From CAYPNF01 sp964411985 (GTDB lineage: Bacteria > Verrucomicrobiota > Verrucomicrobiia > Limisphaerales > J093), in NCBI GenBank assembly GCA_964411985.1, contig CAYPNF010000010.1, positions 1 through 64,000 on the forward strand: a DNA stretch of 64,000 nt, read 5' to 3'. Position numbers and translations under genes: made by a program. The notes beneath the pieces are model-generated. The model worked only from the letters and a program-made list of their open reading frames with translations, was not told where the DNA came from and did no database searches. Positions 42,019 through 50,016 of the stretch are shown in pieces (positions within the stretch are counted from its first letter, which is position 1; each line of letters begins with the position of its first letter).

Positions 42019-43704
42019 CTAGACCACTTTGACTCGGGTGATCTCCTTCCCCTGAGGGTCGACGGCGTGGACCGCACAAGCAATGCAGGGATCGAAGGAA
42101 TGGAGGGTGCGGAGGATCTCCAGTGGCTTCTCCGGGTCGGCCACGGGATTTCCGATCAACGACGCCTCGTAGGGCCCAGGTACCCCTTGGGCATCCCTCG
42201 GCGACGCATTCCAGGTGGTGGGCACCACCGCCTGATAGTTGGCGATCTTGCGGTTCTTGATCACGATCCAGTGGGACAGGGCACCGCGCGGTGCTTCGTG
42301 GAATCCGACGCCCTGAAGTTCCCCAGCGGGGATGGGAGTAGGATTGGCATAGGTCTGATCCCCTGAAGCGATGTTTTCCGTGAGTTTGTCGAGATAGGTG
42401 AGTGAGAGATCGGCCATCAAAACCGCCCTCATCCCGCGTGCCAGCAGGCGCCCCATCGTGGAGTGGTACTGATCCAGGTTGATCCCGAGCCTGGTGTTGC
42501 TGTCGTCCACCAACTTCTTTACCCTGGCGTCTCCGGCACCGTAAGCGGCGAGGATTTGTGCCAGCGGGCCTACCTGGACCGGCTTGCCGTCCAAGCGTGG
42601 TGCTTTGCACCAAGTGTACTTTCCTTCTGCCTGGAAACCGGTGTAATTGGGCTCGGTCTCCCCCTTCCACGGGTGCAACGGACCCGATTTCTCGTACCAG
42701 GCCCGAGCGGAGCATTCCTGGATGCCCTGGAGAAGAGCGGCATCCTCATGATTCTGCAGCACCCGGGTGCCGCCGATGTTTCCTGCTTGAATCGTCCCGC
42801 CAGGAAGGCCGAACTGGGTTGACTTGGTATCCTCGGGGAACTCCGGGACCGCCAGATAGTTCGTGACCCCCGCCCCCAGGAAAAACCAGTCCCGGTAAGC
42901 GCCTGCCAGCGCGAGGAGATCCGGAAAGTAGACTTTGCGCACGAATTCGCGCGATTCCTCCATCAGGGTGCGGAGATAGACGAGGCGCTCGATGTTGAGG
43001 GTGGCCAGGTTCTCCGTGTTGATGGCCGTGGCCACGCCACCCACGACGAGGTTCTGAATGTGAGGGTTCTTGCCGCCGAGAATCGCCACGGCCTGGCTGG
43101 CCTTTCGCTGGTAATCGAATGCCTTGAGGTAATGCGCTACCGCCAGCAGGTTCATCTCCGGAGGAATCTGCATGGCAGCATGTCCCCAGTATCCCGAGGC
43201 GAAGAGCCCTAGCCGTCCGCTGTCCACAAAGGTCTGGAGGCGCTGCTGGACGGCCCGAAACTCCGTCTCGCTGTTCCCTTCCCAGTCAGAGAGACTCTGG
43301 GCGATTCTGGCAGTCTGTTTCGGGTCCGCCTTGAGCGCAGACACGAGGTCTACCCAGTCCAGCGCCGCCAGATGGTAGAAGTGCACGATGTGGTCCTGGA
43401 CCGAGTGCTGCGCGATCATGATGTTGCGCACGTACTGGGCATTCAGGGGAACTTCCGCCTTGACGGCATGTTCCACCGCGCGAATCGAACTGATCGCGTG
43501 AACCGTGGTGCAGACTCCGCAGAACCTTTGCACGAAACTCCAGGCGTCCTCGGGCGCGCGTCCGCGGAGGATTACCTCAATCCCTCGCCACATCTGGGCG
43601 GAGGACCAGGCTTTCGTGACGCGACCTCCCTCCCATTCCGCGTCGATGCGCAAATGACCTTCGATCCGGGTTACGGGGTCCAGGGTGATGGTTCGTGTTG
43701 CCAT
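42019..43704 (-). CDS. hybC: [NiFe] hydrogenase large (catalytic) subunit, group 1
   Basis: 561 aa. The N-terminal active-site motif is R-x-C62-G-x-C65 (QRFCGVCTTVHA) and the C-terminal one is D-P-C540-I-A-C543-A-V-H546, so all four Ni/Fe-ligating cysteines are present. Fifteen residues follow His546 and would be removed by the downstream HybD-type protease. Other family motifs: LDPVTRIEGHLRI at the start and the SSAQMWRGIE stretch. It works in the periplasm after co-export with the Tat-tagged small subunit and oxidises H2. Confidence 0.95.
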   Translation of the reverse strand: MATRTITLDPVTRIEGHLRIDAEWEGGRVTKAWSSAQMWRGIEVILRGRAPEDAWSFVQRFCGVCTTVHAISSIRAVEHAVKAEVPLNAQYVRNIMIAQHSVQDHIVHFYHLAALDWVDLVSALKADPKQTARIAQSLSDWEGNSETEFRAVQQRLQTFVDSGRLGLFASGYWGHAAMQIPPEMNLLAVAHYLKAFDYQRKASQAVAILGGKNPHIQNLVVGGVATAINTENLATLNIERLVYLRTLMEESREFVRKVYFPDLLALAGAYRDWFFLGAGVTNYLAVPEFPEDTKSTQFGLPGGTIQAGNIGGTRVLQNHEDAALLQGIQECSARAWYEKSGPLHPWKGETEPNYTGFQAEGKYTWCKAPRLDGKPVQVGPLAQILAAYGAGDARVKKLVDDSNTRLGINLDQYHSTMGRLLARGMRAVLMADLSLTYLDKLTENIASGDQTYANPTPIPAGELQGVGFHEAPRGALSHWIVIKNRKIANYQAVVPTTWNASPRDAQGVPGPYEASLIGNPVADPEKPLEILRTLHSFDPCIACAVHAVDPQGKEITRVKVV

Positions 43705-43773
43705 GAATCTTGCAGTTACGTGTGCGGGTTGGTGGGTTGCGACTTCTTCTCTTCCTATTCCTCGCGCTGTGCT

Positions 43774-45096
43774 TTACGCTGAAGCTCCTTCCAATCCAGC
43801 CGCAGCGTTTCCCAGTTTCCTCGGCGGGTGTCCGGCATGGAGCCCTGGGCTATGGGAATGGATCTTGGGAAGGATCGGGAAGAGCTTCACGAGGACCTGG
43901 TATCCCAGCAACTCCAAGGACACGATGCCCACCGTGATCATCAGTTCTGCCAGCGATGGGAAGTAAACCCAGCCTTGGCCCGGGTTGAACCCGATCAGGT
44001 AGACATTGAAGCGGTACAACGCCCCGCCCAACACGATGAGGGTTGCCGACACGAAGAGCCAGCGCGGTGATTGCCGATTCGGTTTCCAAAACAGGATCAT
44101 GGAGCCCGCCAACAGCAGCGCGAACTCCACCAGGAAGGCGCAGGAATAAATGTCCAGACGGATTGCCGCCCCGAGTTGACCTCGGTGCGACAGATCCCCG
44201 ACCACGACCGTCAGCCAGATCACCGCCAGCCAGGGGACTAGCCCAGCCAAACCGGACAACTCCTTGACTTCATAAGGCCGGTTGAACGCGTAGGAGGAAA
44301 TGATCGATTCCAGGATGGCGATGGCGTACCCGATGTAGATGCAGTTGATCAGAAAGAGAAGCGGAAGAAACACCGTATGCCAGAGCGGGTGCAGCTTGGT
44401 GGAAGCGATGAGCAACATGGAGCCGAGCGAGGATTGGTGCATCGTGGGCAGGGTGATCCCCAGCACGATGAAGAAGATCAAGGCCCGATCCAGCCGGGGG
44501 CGGAGCCAGACGGCGGTTGCGCGGACCCATTCCATGCGGCGAAGCGACGCTTCTTGGACCGCAGCGCTACCGGGCCGAAACCAAGTGATGACAGACTGCA
44601 GCCTCTGCCAGCGGGTATGCTCAATGGTATGGAGAATCGCCGGAAGAAACTCAATCACCAGCACGGTCGTATAGGCCATGACGCAGAGGGCGACCTCGAA
44701 CATCACCGAGTTGAACTGCCACTTGGATGGCACGAAGAAGTTGTAGGAGTTCCAGGGCCGGCCTAGATCCACCATGACCGAGAATCCCGCCAGACCGTAC
44801 CCGAACATGCTGGTCAACACACACGAACGGATCAGAGGGTGGTAGTGCATGTGGTGGCGGATATAGACCAAAATGGCCACCGCGTAGCCCCCGCACGCAA
44901 TCGCCGTCCCCGTGGCCACGTCGTAGGTGATCCATATCCCCCAAGGATAGCCGTCGCTCATATTCGATACCGCGCCCAATCCCTTGACGTACCGGATCAC
45001 CACCAGCACCATGCCCACGAGAGTCAGGGTCAGCAGCGTGTAAAAGGACCTGGTGAAGATCCTCCCGTCCTGTTGTTGAAACTCGTCGTGGCCCAT
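43774..45096 (-). CDS. hybB: Hydrogenase membrane subunit, HybB/NrfD family
   Basis: 440 aa with about ten transmembrane helices. The N-terminus has SDGYPWGIWITYDVATGTAIACGG and GYGLAGFSVMVDLGRPWN, characteristic of HybB-type quinone-interacting NrfD proteins. No haem-binding pattern is expected in this family. It takes electrons from the HybA-type ferredoxin and passes them to quinone. Its ATG follows the HybA stop with no gap (TAG-ATG). Confidence 0.9.
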   Translation of the reverse strand: MGHDEFQQQDGRIFTRSFYTLLTLTLVGMVLVVIRYVKGLGAVSNMSDGYPWGIWITYDVATGTAIACGGYAVAILVYIRHHMHYHPLIRSCVLTSMFGYGLAGFSVMVDLGRPWNSYNFFVPSKWQFNSVMFEVALCVMAYTTVLVIEFLPAILHTIEHTRWQRLQSVITWFRPGSAAVQEASLRRMEWVRATAVWLRPRLDRALIFFIVLGITLPTMHQSSLGSMLLIASTKLHPLWHTVFLPLLFLINCIYIGYAIAILESIISSYAFNRPYEVKELSGLAGLVPWLAVIWLTVVVGDLSHRGQLGAAIRLDIYSCAFLVEFALLLAGSMILFWKPNRQSPRWLFVSATLIVLGGALYRFNVYLIGFNPGQGWVYFPSLAELMITVGIVSLELLGYQVLVKLFPILPKIHSHSPGLHAGHPPRKLGNAAAGLEGASA

Positions 45097-46023
45097 CTAA
45101 TGCCCTTTCTTTTCGGGATGCGGCGGGTGGGGGTGTTTGTGCGGCTTCCTGAGATTTCGCCGCGCAATGTAACAGAGAACGCCGTAGAGTGCGACCGGAG
45201 CCACGAAACCCTTGTAGATCGTATGTTGGATCTTCTCGGAGAACTCCGCCGGGGCCTGCTTCGGCAGACCGGGCAAACCCAGTCTTTCAAACGGAATCCC
45301 CGCGAGGAGAAGATGATTGGTGCCGCCAACCTCGCTTTCTCCGTAGACTTGGGGGTCATACCGGTCGGCGTGCTGGGCGATGCGTGACTTTGCTTCGGTC
45401 AGCAGGTCCATTCGCTTGCCAAAAAGGATGGCGCCTGTTGGACATGTCTCGGCACAAGCGGGAAGCCCCTTTTGTTTTAGGTTGGTTTCCGAACAGAAAT
45501 CGCATTTCACGATCTGAGGCAGGGCTTTGTCCCACTGAAACCTGGGAATGTTGAACGCGCAGGCCACCTGGCAGTACCGGCAGCCGATGCAGGTGCCCTT
45601 GTTGTAGTGAACCACTCCTGTGACCGGATCCTTGGTCATCGCGCTGACCGGGCATGCCGAGACGCAGGAAGGCTTCTGACAGTGCATGCAGGAGTATTTT
45701 ACGTAAGACCAGCGGTGTTCATCCTTGAAGAGCTTGATCAAGGTACGCGTGTCGCCGGAAAGGTCCTCGGGCGCGTCCCACAGCCCCTCTTTGTCAAACC
45801 GTGCCTTCTCAAAGGAGAGGCTGCCATAGTCTCCGTTCACGCGCTTGCACGCACTCATGCAGGCTTTGCAGCCCACACACCGGGTGGCATCGTAGAGCAT
45901 CCCCAGTTCCGCCTGGTTCGGGATGAAGGTGGAGGCAGCCGCCCCTTCCAGGGGCATACCCGTCATCCCGACCCCCGCCATCCCTGCCAGCTTGAGAAAC
46001 CCCCGTCTATCGTGGCTTTTCAT
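45097..46023 (-). CDS. hybA: Tat-exported 4Fe-4S ferredoxin subunit of hydrogenase, HybA-like
   Basis: 308 aa with a twin-arginine signal (DRRGFLKLAG, about 5-14) and four cysteine groups for four [4Fe-4S] clusters: CVGCKACMSAC; CMHCQKPSCVSACP; CIGCRYCQVAC; and C..C...C...CP in the KCDFC/CAETCP segment. A single C-terminal transmembrane helix (about 270-288, GFVAPVALYGVLCYIA) anchors it, as in E. coli HybA. It links the small subunit to HybB. The start overlaps the end of the small-subunit gene by 17 nt. Confidence 0.92.
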   Translation of the reverse strand: MKSHDRRGFLKLAGMAGVGMTGMPLEGAAASTFIPNQAELGMLYDATRCVGCKACMSACKRVNGDYGSLSFEKARFDKEGLWDAPEDLSGDTRTLIKLFKDEHRWSYVKYSCMHCQKPSCVSACPVSAMTKDPVTGVVHYNKGTCIGCRYCQVACAFNIPRFQWDKALPQIVKCDFCSETNLKQKGLPACAETCPTGAILFGKRMDLLTEAKSRIAQHADRYDPQVYGESEVGGTNHLLLAGIPFERLGLPGLPKQAPAEFSEKIQHTIYKGFVAPVALYGVLCYIARRNLRKPHKHPHPPHPEKKGH

Positions 46024-47158
46024 GCTTGCCTTTCGGTTCCACGCGGTCGGGAAGCTTGCCAGCCAGCATGGCGGCAGCTCCCAGAGCCGCCCCTGCGGCC
46101 AAACCTACGATGCCAGTGGTCAGCGGATCGGGCCCCTTGCCCTTTGCCTTTAGCTCCACCGGAGCATAGCTGTCGAAAGGCGTCGGTTCGTGGATTTGCA
46201 CCTTGTCGGCGATGGCGGTCCGGAAGAGCAACTCGGGTTCCGTACAACCCAGGCACGGGTGTCCGACCGATACAGGCCAGACTCCTACGTCGTTGAACCT
46301 TTGAACGGAGCAGTTGGCGTGCGTGGCCGGACCCTTGCAGCCCAGTTTGTACAAGCAATGCCCATCTGCATGGGCCGCGTCCCCGTAGGCTTGAGCGAAC
46401 CGCCCCGCATCGAAATGGGGGCGTCTCTCGCAGTGTTCGTGGATCCGGCGCCCATAAGCAAATTTGGGCCGCGCCATGCTGTCCAATTCCGGTAGCCGGT
46501 GGAAAGTGAGGTAGTAGAGAACTGTCGAAAGGAAATTGTACGGACTGGGCGGGCACCCCGGAATATTGACGATCGGTTTCCCTGAGACCAGGGTGCCTAC
46601 CCCCACCGCTCCGGTGGGATTCGGAGGTGAGGCTTGGATGCCGCCGTAACTGGAACAAGTCCCGATGCAGAGGATGGCAGCCGCTCCCGCAGCAGCCTCA
46701 CTCAGCAGTGCCTGGGCGGTTTTGCCCCCTATTTGACAAAAAACCCCTCCGAGCTTGGTGGGGATCGCACCTTCTGCCACCAGGATGTACTTTCCTTGGT
46801 TGGCTTTCATGGACTCCTGTAAGGAGTGCTCTGCCTGGTGGCCTGCACCTGCCATCAGGGTCTCATGGTAATCGAGCGAAACTAGGTCCAACAGGAGGTT
46901 AGCCAGGGTGGGATGGGAGGAACGGAGCAGGCTCTCGGAACACCCCGTACACTCCTGAAAATGGAGCCACAGCACCGGAGGGCGAACCTTGCTTTCGGCC
47001 GTCTCTATCACCTTGCCCCACAGGGTGGTAGGAATTCCCATCAGGGCAGCGGCCGCGGTGCAGACACCAAGAAAGTCCCTTCGGGAAACCGGGGCTCCAA
47101 AATGACTGCGACCCAGGACGGATCTTGGTGATGGCTTATGACATTGATTAGATATCAC
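46007..47158 (-). CDS. hybO: [NiFe] hydrogenase small subunit with Tat signal, HybO-like
   Basis: 383 aa from a GTG start at 47158. Tat signal SRRDFLG at about 25-31. Proximal-cluster cysteines are in ECTGCSES, GTCSSYGG and NIPGCPPSP. The extra cysteines that mark O2-tolerant enzymes (C in place of G in the CTxC position and after the second Cys) are absent, so a standard O2-sensitive [4Fe-4S] proximal cluster is predicted. Medial and distal cluster residues lie in HADGHCLYKLGCKG, NCSVQRFN and HPCLGCTEP. A C-terminal hydrophobic helix (about 345-367) anchors the complex. It leads a HybO-A-B-C-D order like the E. coli hyb operon. Nested inverted repeats surround the start. Confidence 0.93.
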   Translation of the reverse strand: MISNQCHKPSPRSVLGRSHFGAPVSRRDFLGVCTAAAALMGIPTTLWGKVIETAESKVRPPVLWLHFQECTGCSESLLRSSHPTLANLLLDLVSLDYHETLMAGAGHQAEHSLQESMKANQGKYILVAEGAIPTKLGGVFCQIGGKTAQALLSEAAAGAAAILCIGTCSSYGGIQASPPNPTGAVGVGTLVSGKPIVNIPGCPPSPYNFLSTVLYYLTFHRLPELDSMARPKFAYGRRIHEHCERRPHFDAGRFAQAYGDAAHADGHCLYKLGCKGPATHANCSVQRFNDVGVWPVSVGHPCLGCTEPELLFRTAIADKVQIHEPTPFDSYAPVELKAKGKGPDPLTTGIVGLAAGAALGAAAMLAGKLPDRVEPKGKHEKPR

Positions 47159-47206
47159 GGCTTGGAATTAATAAGTCTTCAGAAAGACTAATACCAAGCC
47201 ATCACC
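47127..47206 (-). promoter_or_regulatory. Nested inverted repeats spanning the hydrogenase operon start
   Basis: An 11-bp perfect inverted repeat, GGTGATGGCTT (47127-47137, inside the first codons) and AAGCCATCACC (47196-47206, upstream), encloses a second one: GGCTTGG (47159-47165) / CCAAGCC (47194-47200). Inside that is a small stem, AGTCTT (47174-47179) / AAGACT (47184-47189). The AAGCC segment is shared by the two larger pairings, so they are mutually exclusive. The GTG start (47156-47158) lies in the loop of one and just outside the other, as expected of a translational switch or operator. Confidence 0.45.
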
Positions 47207-47423
47207 GACACAAGCCCCTTGTTTGAATCCAGATTCTCTTATCCACAGCGTCACAAATACTTGCGTGTGATCTGGGTGTTTCCCACGGGAAAGGGTGCGA
47301 CAGCCTCCGCCGTTCATCAGGACCAAAAGACTCCAATACGCCCTTGTACAGGGGCTCTCTTCCGTCCCTTTTGGCGCTGGTTTGGGGCCAAAGGACAATA
47401 GCCCGAGCAGAACTCGTTTAGAA

Positions 47424-47891
47424 TCAGAGCTTTCGAAGTCTGAAGTAGGCTGATGGGGCGGATGGCTCCGCAGTCCACTCGTTTCCTGCTGGGTTGGGGA
47501 CCACGTTTTGCCATACCGCCTCGCCGCCTAGCACGGGGCTGGACTCAAGCTGGTACCCGGACGGGACCCACCAAATCCGCACCTTCCCCTCCACCGTGAG
47601 AGCTACCCTGAGCAAGGCATCCCCGGTTGGCGCCGCGTAGAGGTCGAAAACCCCACAGACTAGTGTCAGCTCGCCTCCGCTGGAAGTGCCTGCTCCGGAC
47701 GAGGCTATCCACCCATTGAGGGAGTAGGATCCCCCCGTGGATGTCCCTCCGCTGGCGCTCGTAGCGGAGAGCACGTAGTCCCCTCCCGTCGATACGTCTG
47801 CCATTCCACAAGTTGGGGAAGTAACCTGAGCCAAGGCAACGAGTAGCGCGGAGAGGAGAGGTGCGTAGCGATTGCGGGTGTGGCTACTCAT
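47424..47891 (-). CDS. Small secreted protein with C-terminal '...YFRL' module
   Basis: 155 aa with a signal peptide (about 1-31, cleavage near GMADV). It has a Ser/Gly/Thr-rich repetitive segment (about 33-75, with two STGG-Y-x-L units) and a C-terminal module (about 95-155: VRIWWVPSGYQLESSPVL to YFRLRKL) similar to the ends of other secreted proteins in this window. It overlaps the stop of the S74-domain gene by ATGA, so it is made together with it. No enzymatic motif; a surface or assembly role is a guess. Confidence 0.7.
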   Translation of the reverse strand: MSSHTRNRYAPLLSALLVALAQVTSPTCGMADVSTGGDYVLSATSASGGTSTGGSYSLNGWIASSGAGTSSGGELTLVCGVFDLYAAPTGDALLRVALTVEGKVRIWWVPSGYQLESSPVLGGEAVWQNVVPNPAGNEWTAEPSAPSAYFRLRKL

Positions 47892-49810
47892 GGGAGCTTG
47901 GTTTGGACGGAGTTGATGACCTGGCGCATTTGACTACGGAGCTCGGCCAACTCCGACTCCAGCCGCGAGATGCGCTCGTCTCGATCCTGCAGCGCTTTTG
48001 CTTGGCCCTCCACCTTCCGGTTGAGCCCTTGGATTGCTGCCAGGGCGACTCCGTCAGCATCGACTGTGGCAATGTGTTTGTCATCTTCGCCGAGGCCAAA
48101 CGCTGCGCGGAAATCCTGTGCCATGGGGCCGACGTGCTGGCTGGTGGGGTCCTGCTTGTAGTTCCAACGGCTGATGGGTAGGGCAAGTATCCTCTCCAGC
48201 ACCTCCCCGGGATCTACGGTTTCGAAATTTTCTTTCAGGTTCTTGTCCGAGGCACTCACAAAGGTGCCATTGACCCGAAGCCCCCCCGAGTTCAAACGCA
48301 TCATCTCCACTCCACCCGTGCCTGGGGTGTTGGCGCTGTCGGAGTGCACGCCACCCCGGAACCAGGAAAAGCTACCGCCGCTGTCAGTACGGGAATAGTG
48401 AGTGGACGATTGCACCCCGATGCCGTAGGCCGTTCCCCAGAGGTTCAGCATCTGACGCACCGAACTCCCGAAGAACTGGGATGTGTCCCCATTGACATGA
48501 ATTCCTCCCTCAGCGCGTACGTTGAAGGTGTTCAATCCTGCCGAGGGGAAGCTAGCATTCTGACTGTCCGCCCACACGAAGGCCCCCATGTGGTTCACTC
48601 GGCTACGGCGGCCTGCGGCGAAGGAAAATGCCGCGCTGTCTGCGATCAGATTGTTCGTGCCGCCCGCAATCACCGCGCTTGCGCAGTTTGTGCCAATGCG
48701 GTTGTTGTCCCCTCCCAGGATAACCGCCCAGCTGCTTTCGAGTCCAATCTCGTTATCAGAACCTCCGATGAGGATCGGAGCGATTTCCCGCCGGTTCGGG
48801 TTTGTTGATCCAAGGATATCGTTCCGGAATCCCCCCACCATGAGGCCGCCGTCCACGTTGTTCGCTATCCTGTTCTCTCCTCCCCCCACCACCACGGAGA
48901 TGACCGTGTTCGTCCCGATTCGGTTGTCACGACCGCCTGCGATGACCGCGTGCTGGTTATCCATCTGGATCTGGTTCCGCGCTCCTCCTCCAATGAATGC
49001 GGACCGCTGATCGCGCGCAATGACGTTGTCCAACCCTCCTGCGATCACGGTTTCGTGGGCGGAGGCGGCGATGGTGTTCTCACGTCCGCTCAGTACGGCG
49101 GAATTGGTGCTCGAACTGTCGATCGAGGTGCTGCGGCCTCCAATGATGCGGAGCCCGGTTGCCTGACCCTCGAGACGAAAGACCTGCTGGTTGCCTGCTT
49201 TCATGACGAACGCCGCGGCATCGGTCGTCCCCACGAAGTCGGAGGAGGGGTTCGTTCCCGCATTCCCGGTCCGACTCCAAGCATCCGCTGATCCGGGCGG
49301 CCCTTGGGGGCCGGGATCACCTTGGAGACCTTGCGGACCCGTGTCTCCCTTAGCCCCGGGTGCCCCCGGCAGTCCCTGCGGGCCTGGGTCACCCTGGACG
49401 CCTTGGGGACCTGTATCTCCTTTCGGGCCGGCCGGCGTCAGCGCGTACAGGGCATAGGGAACCGCTCCCAGTACCTGTCGCGGGGTCAGAGTGGTGAAAT
49501 CTGTTCCGGAGGTGGGACGCACTCCCACTTCGAGCCAGCGGGGTGTTCCAGTGAATATACCTGCACCAAAGTCCAGGGAAGTTGTGAAGAGACCGTTCTT
49601 AACCGGAACCGCCAGGTTGGTGACGATTGGTCCCACCTGTGCACCTCCTAGTTCGGCATCGTAGAGGATTGCCCTCACGTCGTAGTCGCCGACTGCCGGC
49701 TTCCCGGAGTTGGCGAGTTGACCTTGGTAGACGAAAGCAGTTCCTTGCGCGAGACATTGGACAACGGAGAGAGCAAGGAGCAACGGAATGAACAAAAGTT
49801 TGCGCATCAT
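47888..49810 (-). CDS. Secreted trimeric head-repeat/collagen-like protein with S74 self-cleaving chaperone domain
   Basis: 640 aa with a signal peptide (about 1-22, CLAQG). The N-terminal beta domain (about 23-125) is followed by ~50 residues of collagen-like G-x-x triplets (GPKGDTGPQGVQGDPGPQGL and onward). Next comes a long left-handed-helix/YadA-head-like array of ~16-residue repeats (AVIAGGxDNRIGTN style, about 225-420). Near the C-terminus, SASDKNLKENFE begins an S74 intramolecular chaperone domain; the Ser and a Lys five residues later fit its self-cleavage dyad. A terminal coiled coil (about 600-632) would trimerise it. The architecture is that of a phage tail fibre or trimeric adhesin, but a signal peptide replaces any phage context. 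Confidence 0.8.
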   Translation of the reverse strand: MMRKLLFIPLLLALSVVQCLAQGTAFVYQGQLANSGKPAVGDYDVRAILYDAELGGAQVGPIVTNLAVPVKNGLFTTSLDFGAGIFTGTPRWLEVGVRPTSGTDFTTLTPRQVLGAVPYALYALTPAGPKGDTGPQGVQGDPGPQGLPGAPGAKGDTGPQGLQGDPGPQGPPGSADAWSRTGNAGTNPSSDFVGTTDAAAFVMKAGNQQVFRLEGQATGLRIIGGRSTSIDSSSTNSAVLSGRENTIAASAHETVIAGGLDNVIARDQRSAFIGGGARNQIQMDNQHAVIAGGRDNRIGTNTVISVVVGGGENRIANNVDGGLMVGGFRNDILGSTNPNRREIAPILIGGSDNEIGLESSWAVILGGDNNRIGTNCASAVIAGGTNNLIADSAAFSFAAGRRSRVNHMGAFVWADSQNASFPSAGLNTFNVRAEGGIHVNGDTSQFFGSSVRQMLNLWGTAYGIGVQSSTHYSRTDSGGSFSWFRGGVHSDSANTPGTGGVEMMRLNSGGLRVNGTFVSASDKNLKENFETVDPGEVLERILALPISRWNYKQDPTSQHVGPMAQDFRAAFGLGEDDKHIATVDADGVALAAIQGLNRKVEGQAKALQDRDERISRLESELAELRSQMRQVINSVQTKLP

Positions 49811-50016
49811 AAGTGGTAATCTACATCATAATCCTCCCCAGTCCAGCGAGTAGGTTCTTCCCCAGGTCTGTCACGTTCGTGCCTAGGATTCGCTGATATC
49901 AGCTCAAAAGCGGCACCTTTTTGGCGCCGCACTCCAAAACCTGGCGGAACGCCACGGACCTTTTGCTCTGGCGAGGCTCTGAGTGAGCAGAACGGCTGAC
50001 CGGTTGTGGCGTACGG
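49811..50016. other. Intergenic region with terminator
   Basis: These 206 bp between two leftward genes contain an intrinsic-terminator-like hairpin at 49905-49930 that ends the glycosidase operon. They presumably also hold the promoter for the S74-domain gene. Confidence 0.4.
49905..49930 (-). terminator. Intrinsic terminator of the GH127-GH51 operon
   Basis: Read on the minus strand, GCGGCGCC-AAAAA-GGTGCCGC (49930 to 49910, 8 bp with one G-U pair) is followed by TTTT. It lies about 90 bp after the GH51 stop codon. Confidence 0.6.

Noticed and set aside
41508..42083. Longer 191-aa start for the hydrogenase protease
   Set aside because: The extra 34 residues overlap the large-subunit coding sequence and lack family similarity; the ATG at 41981 gives the usual protease start.
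47888..49810. Prophage region suggested by a tail-fibre-like protein
   Set aside because: No other phage genes nearby, and the protein has a normal signal peptide, so a surface fibre is more likely.
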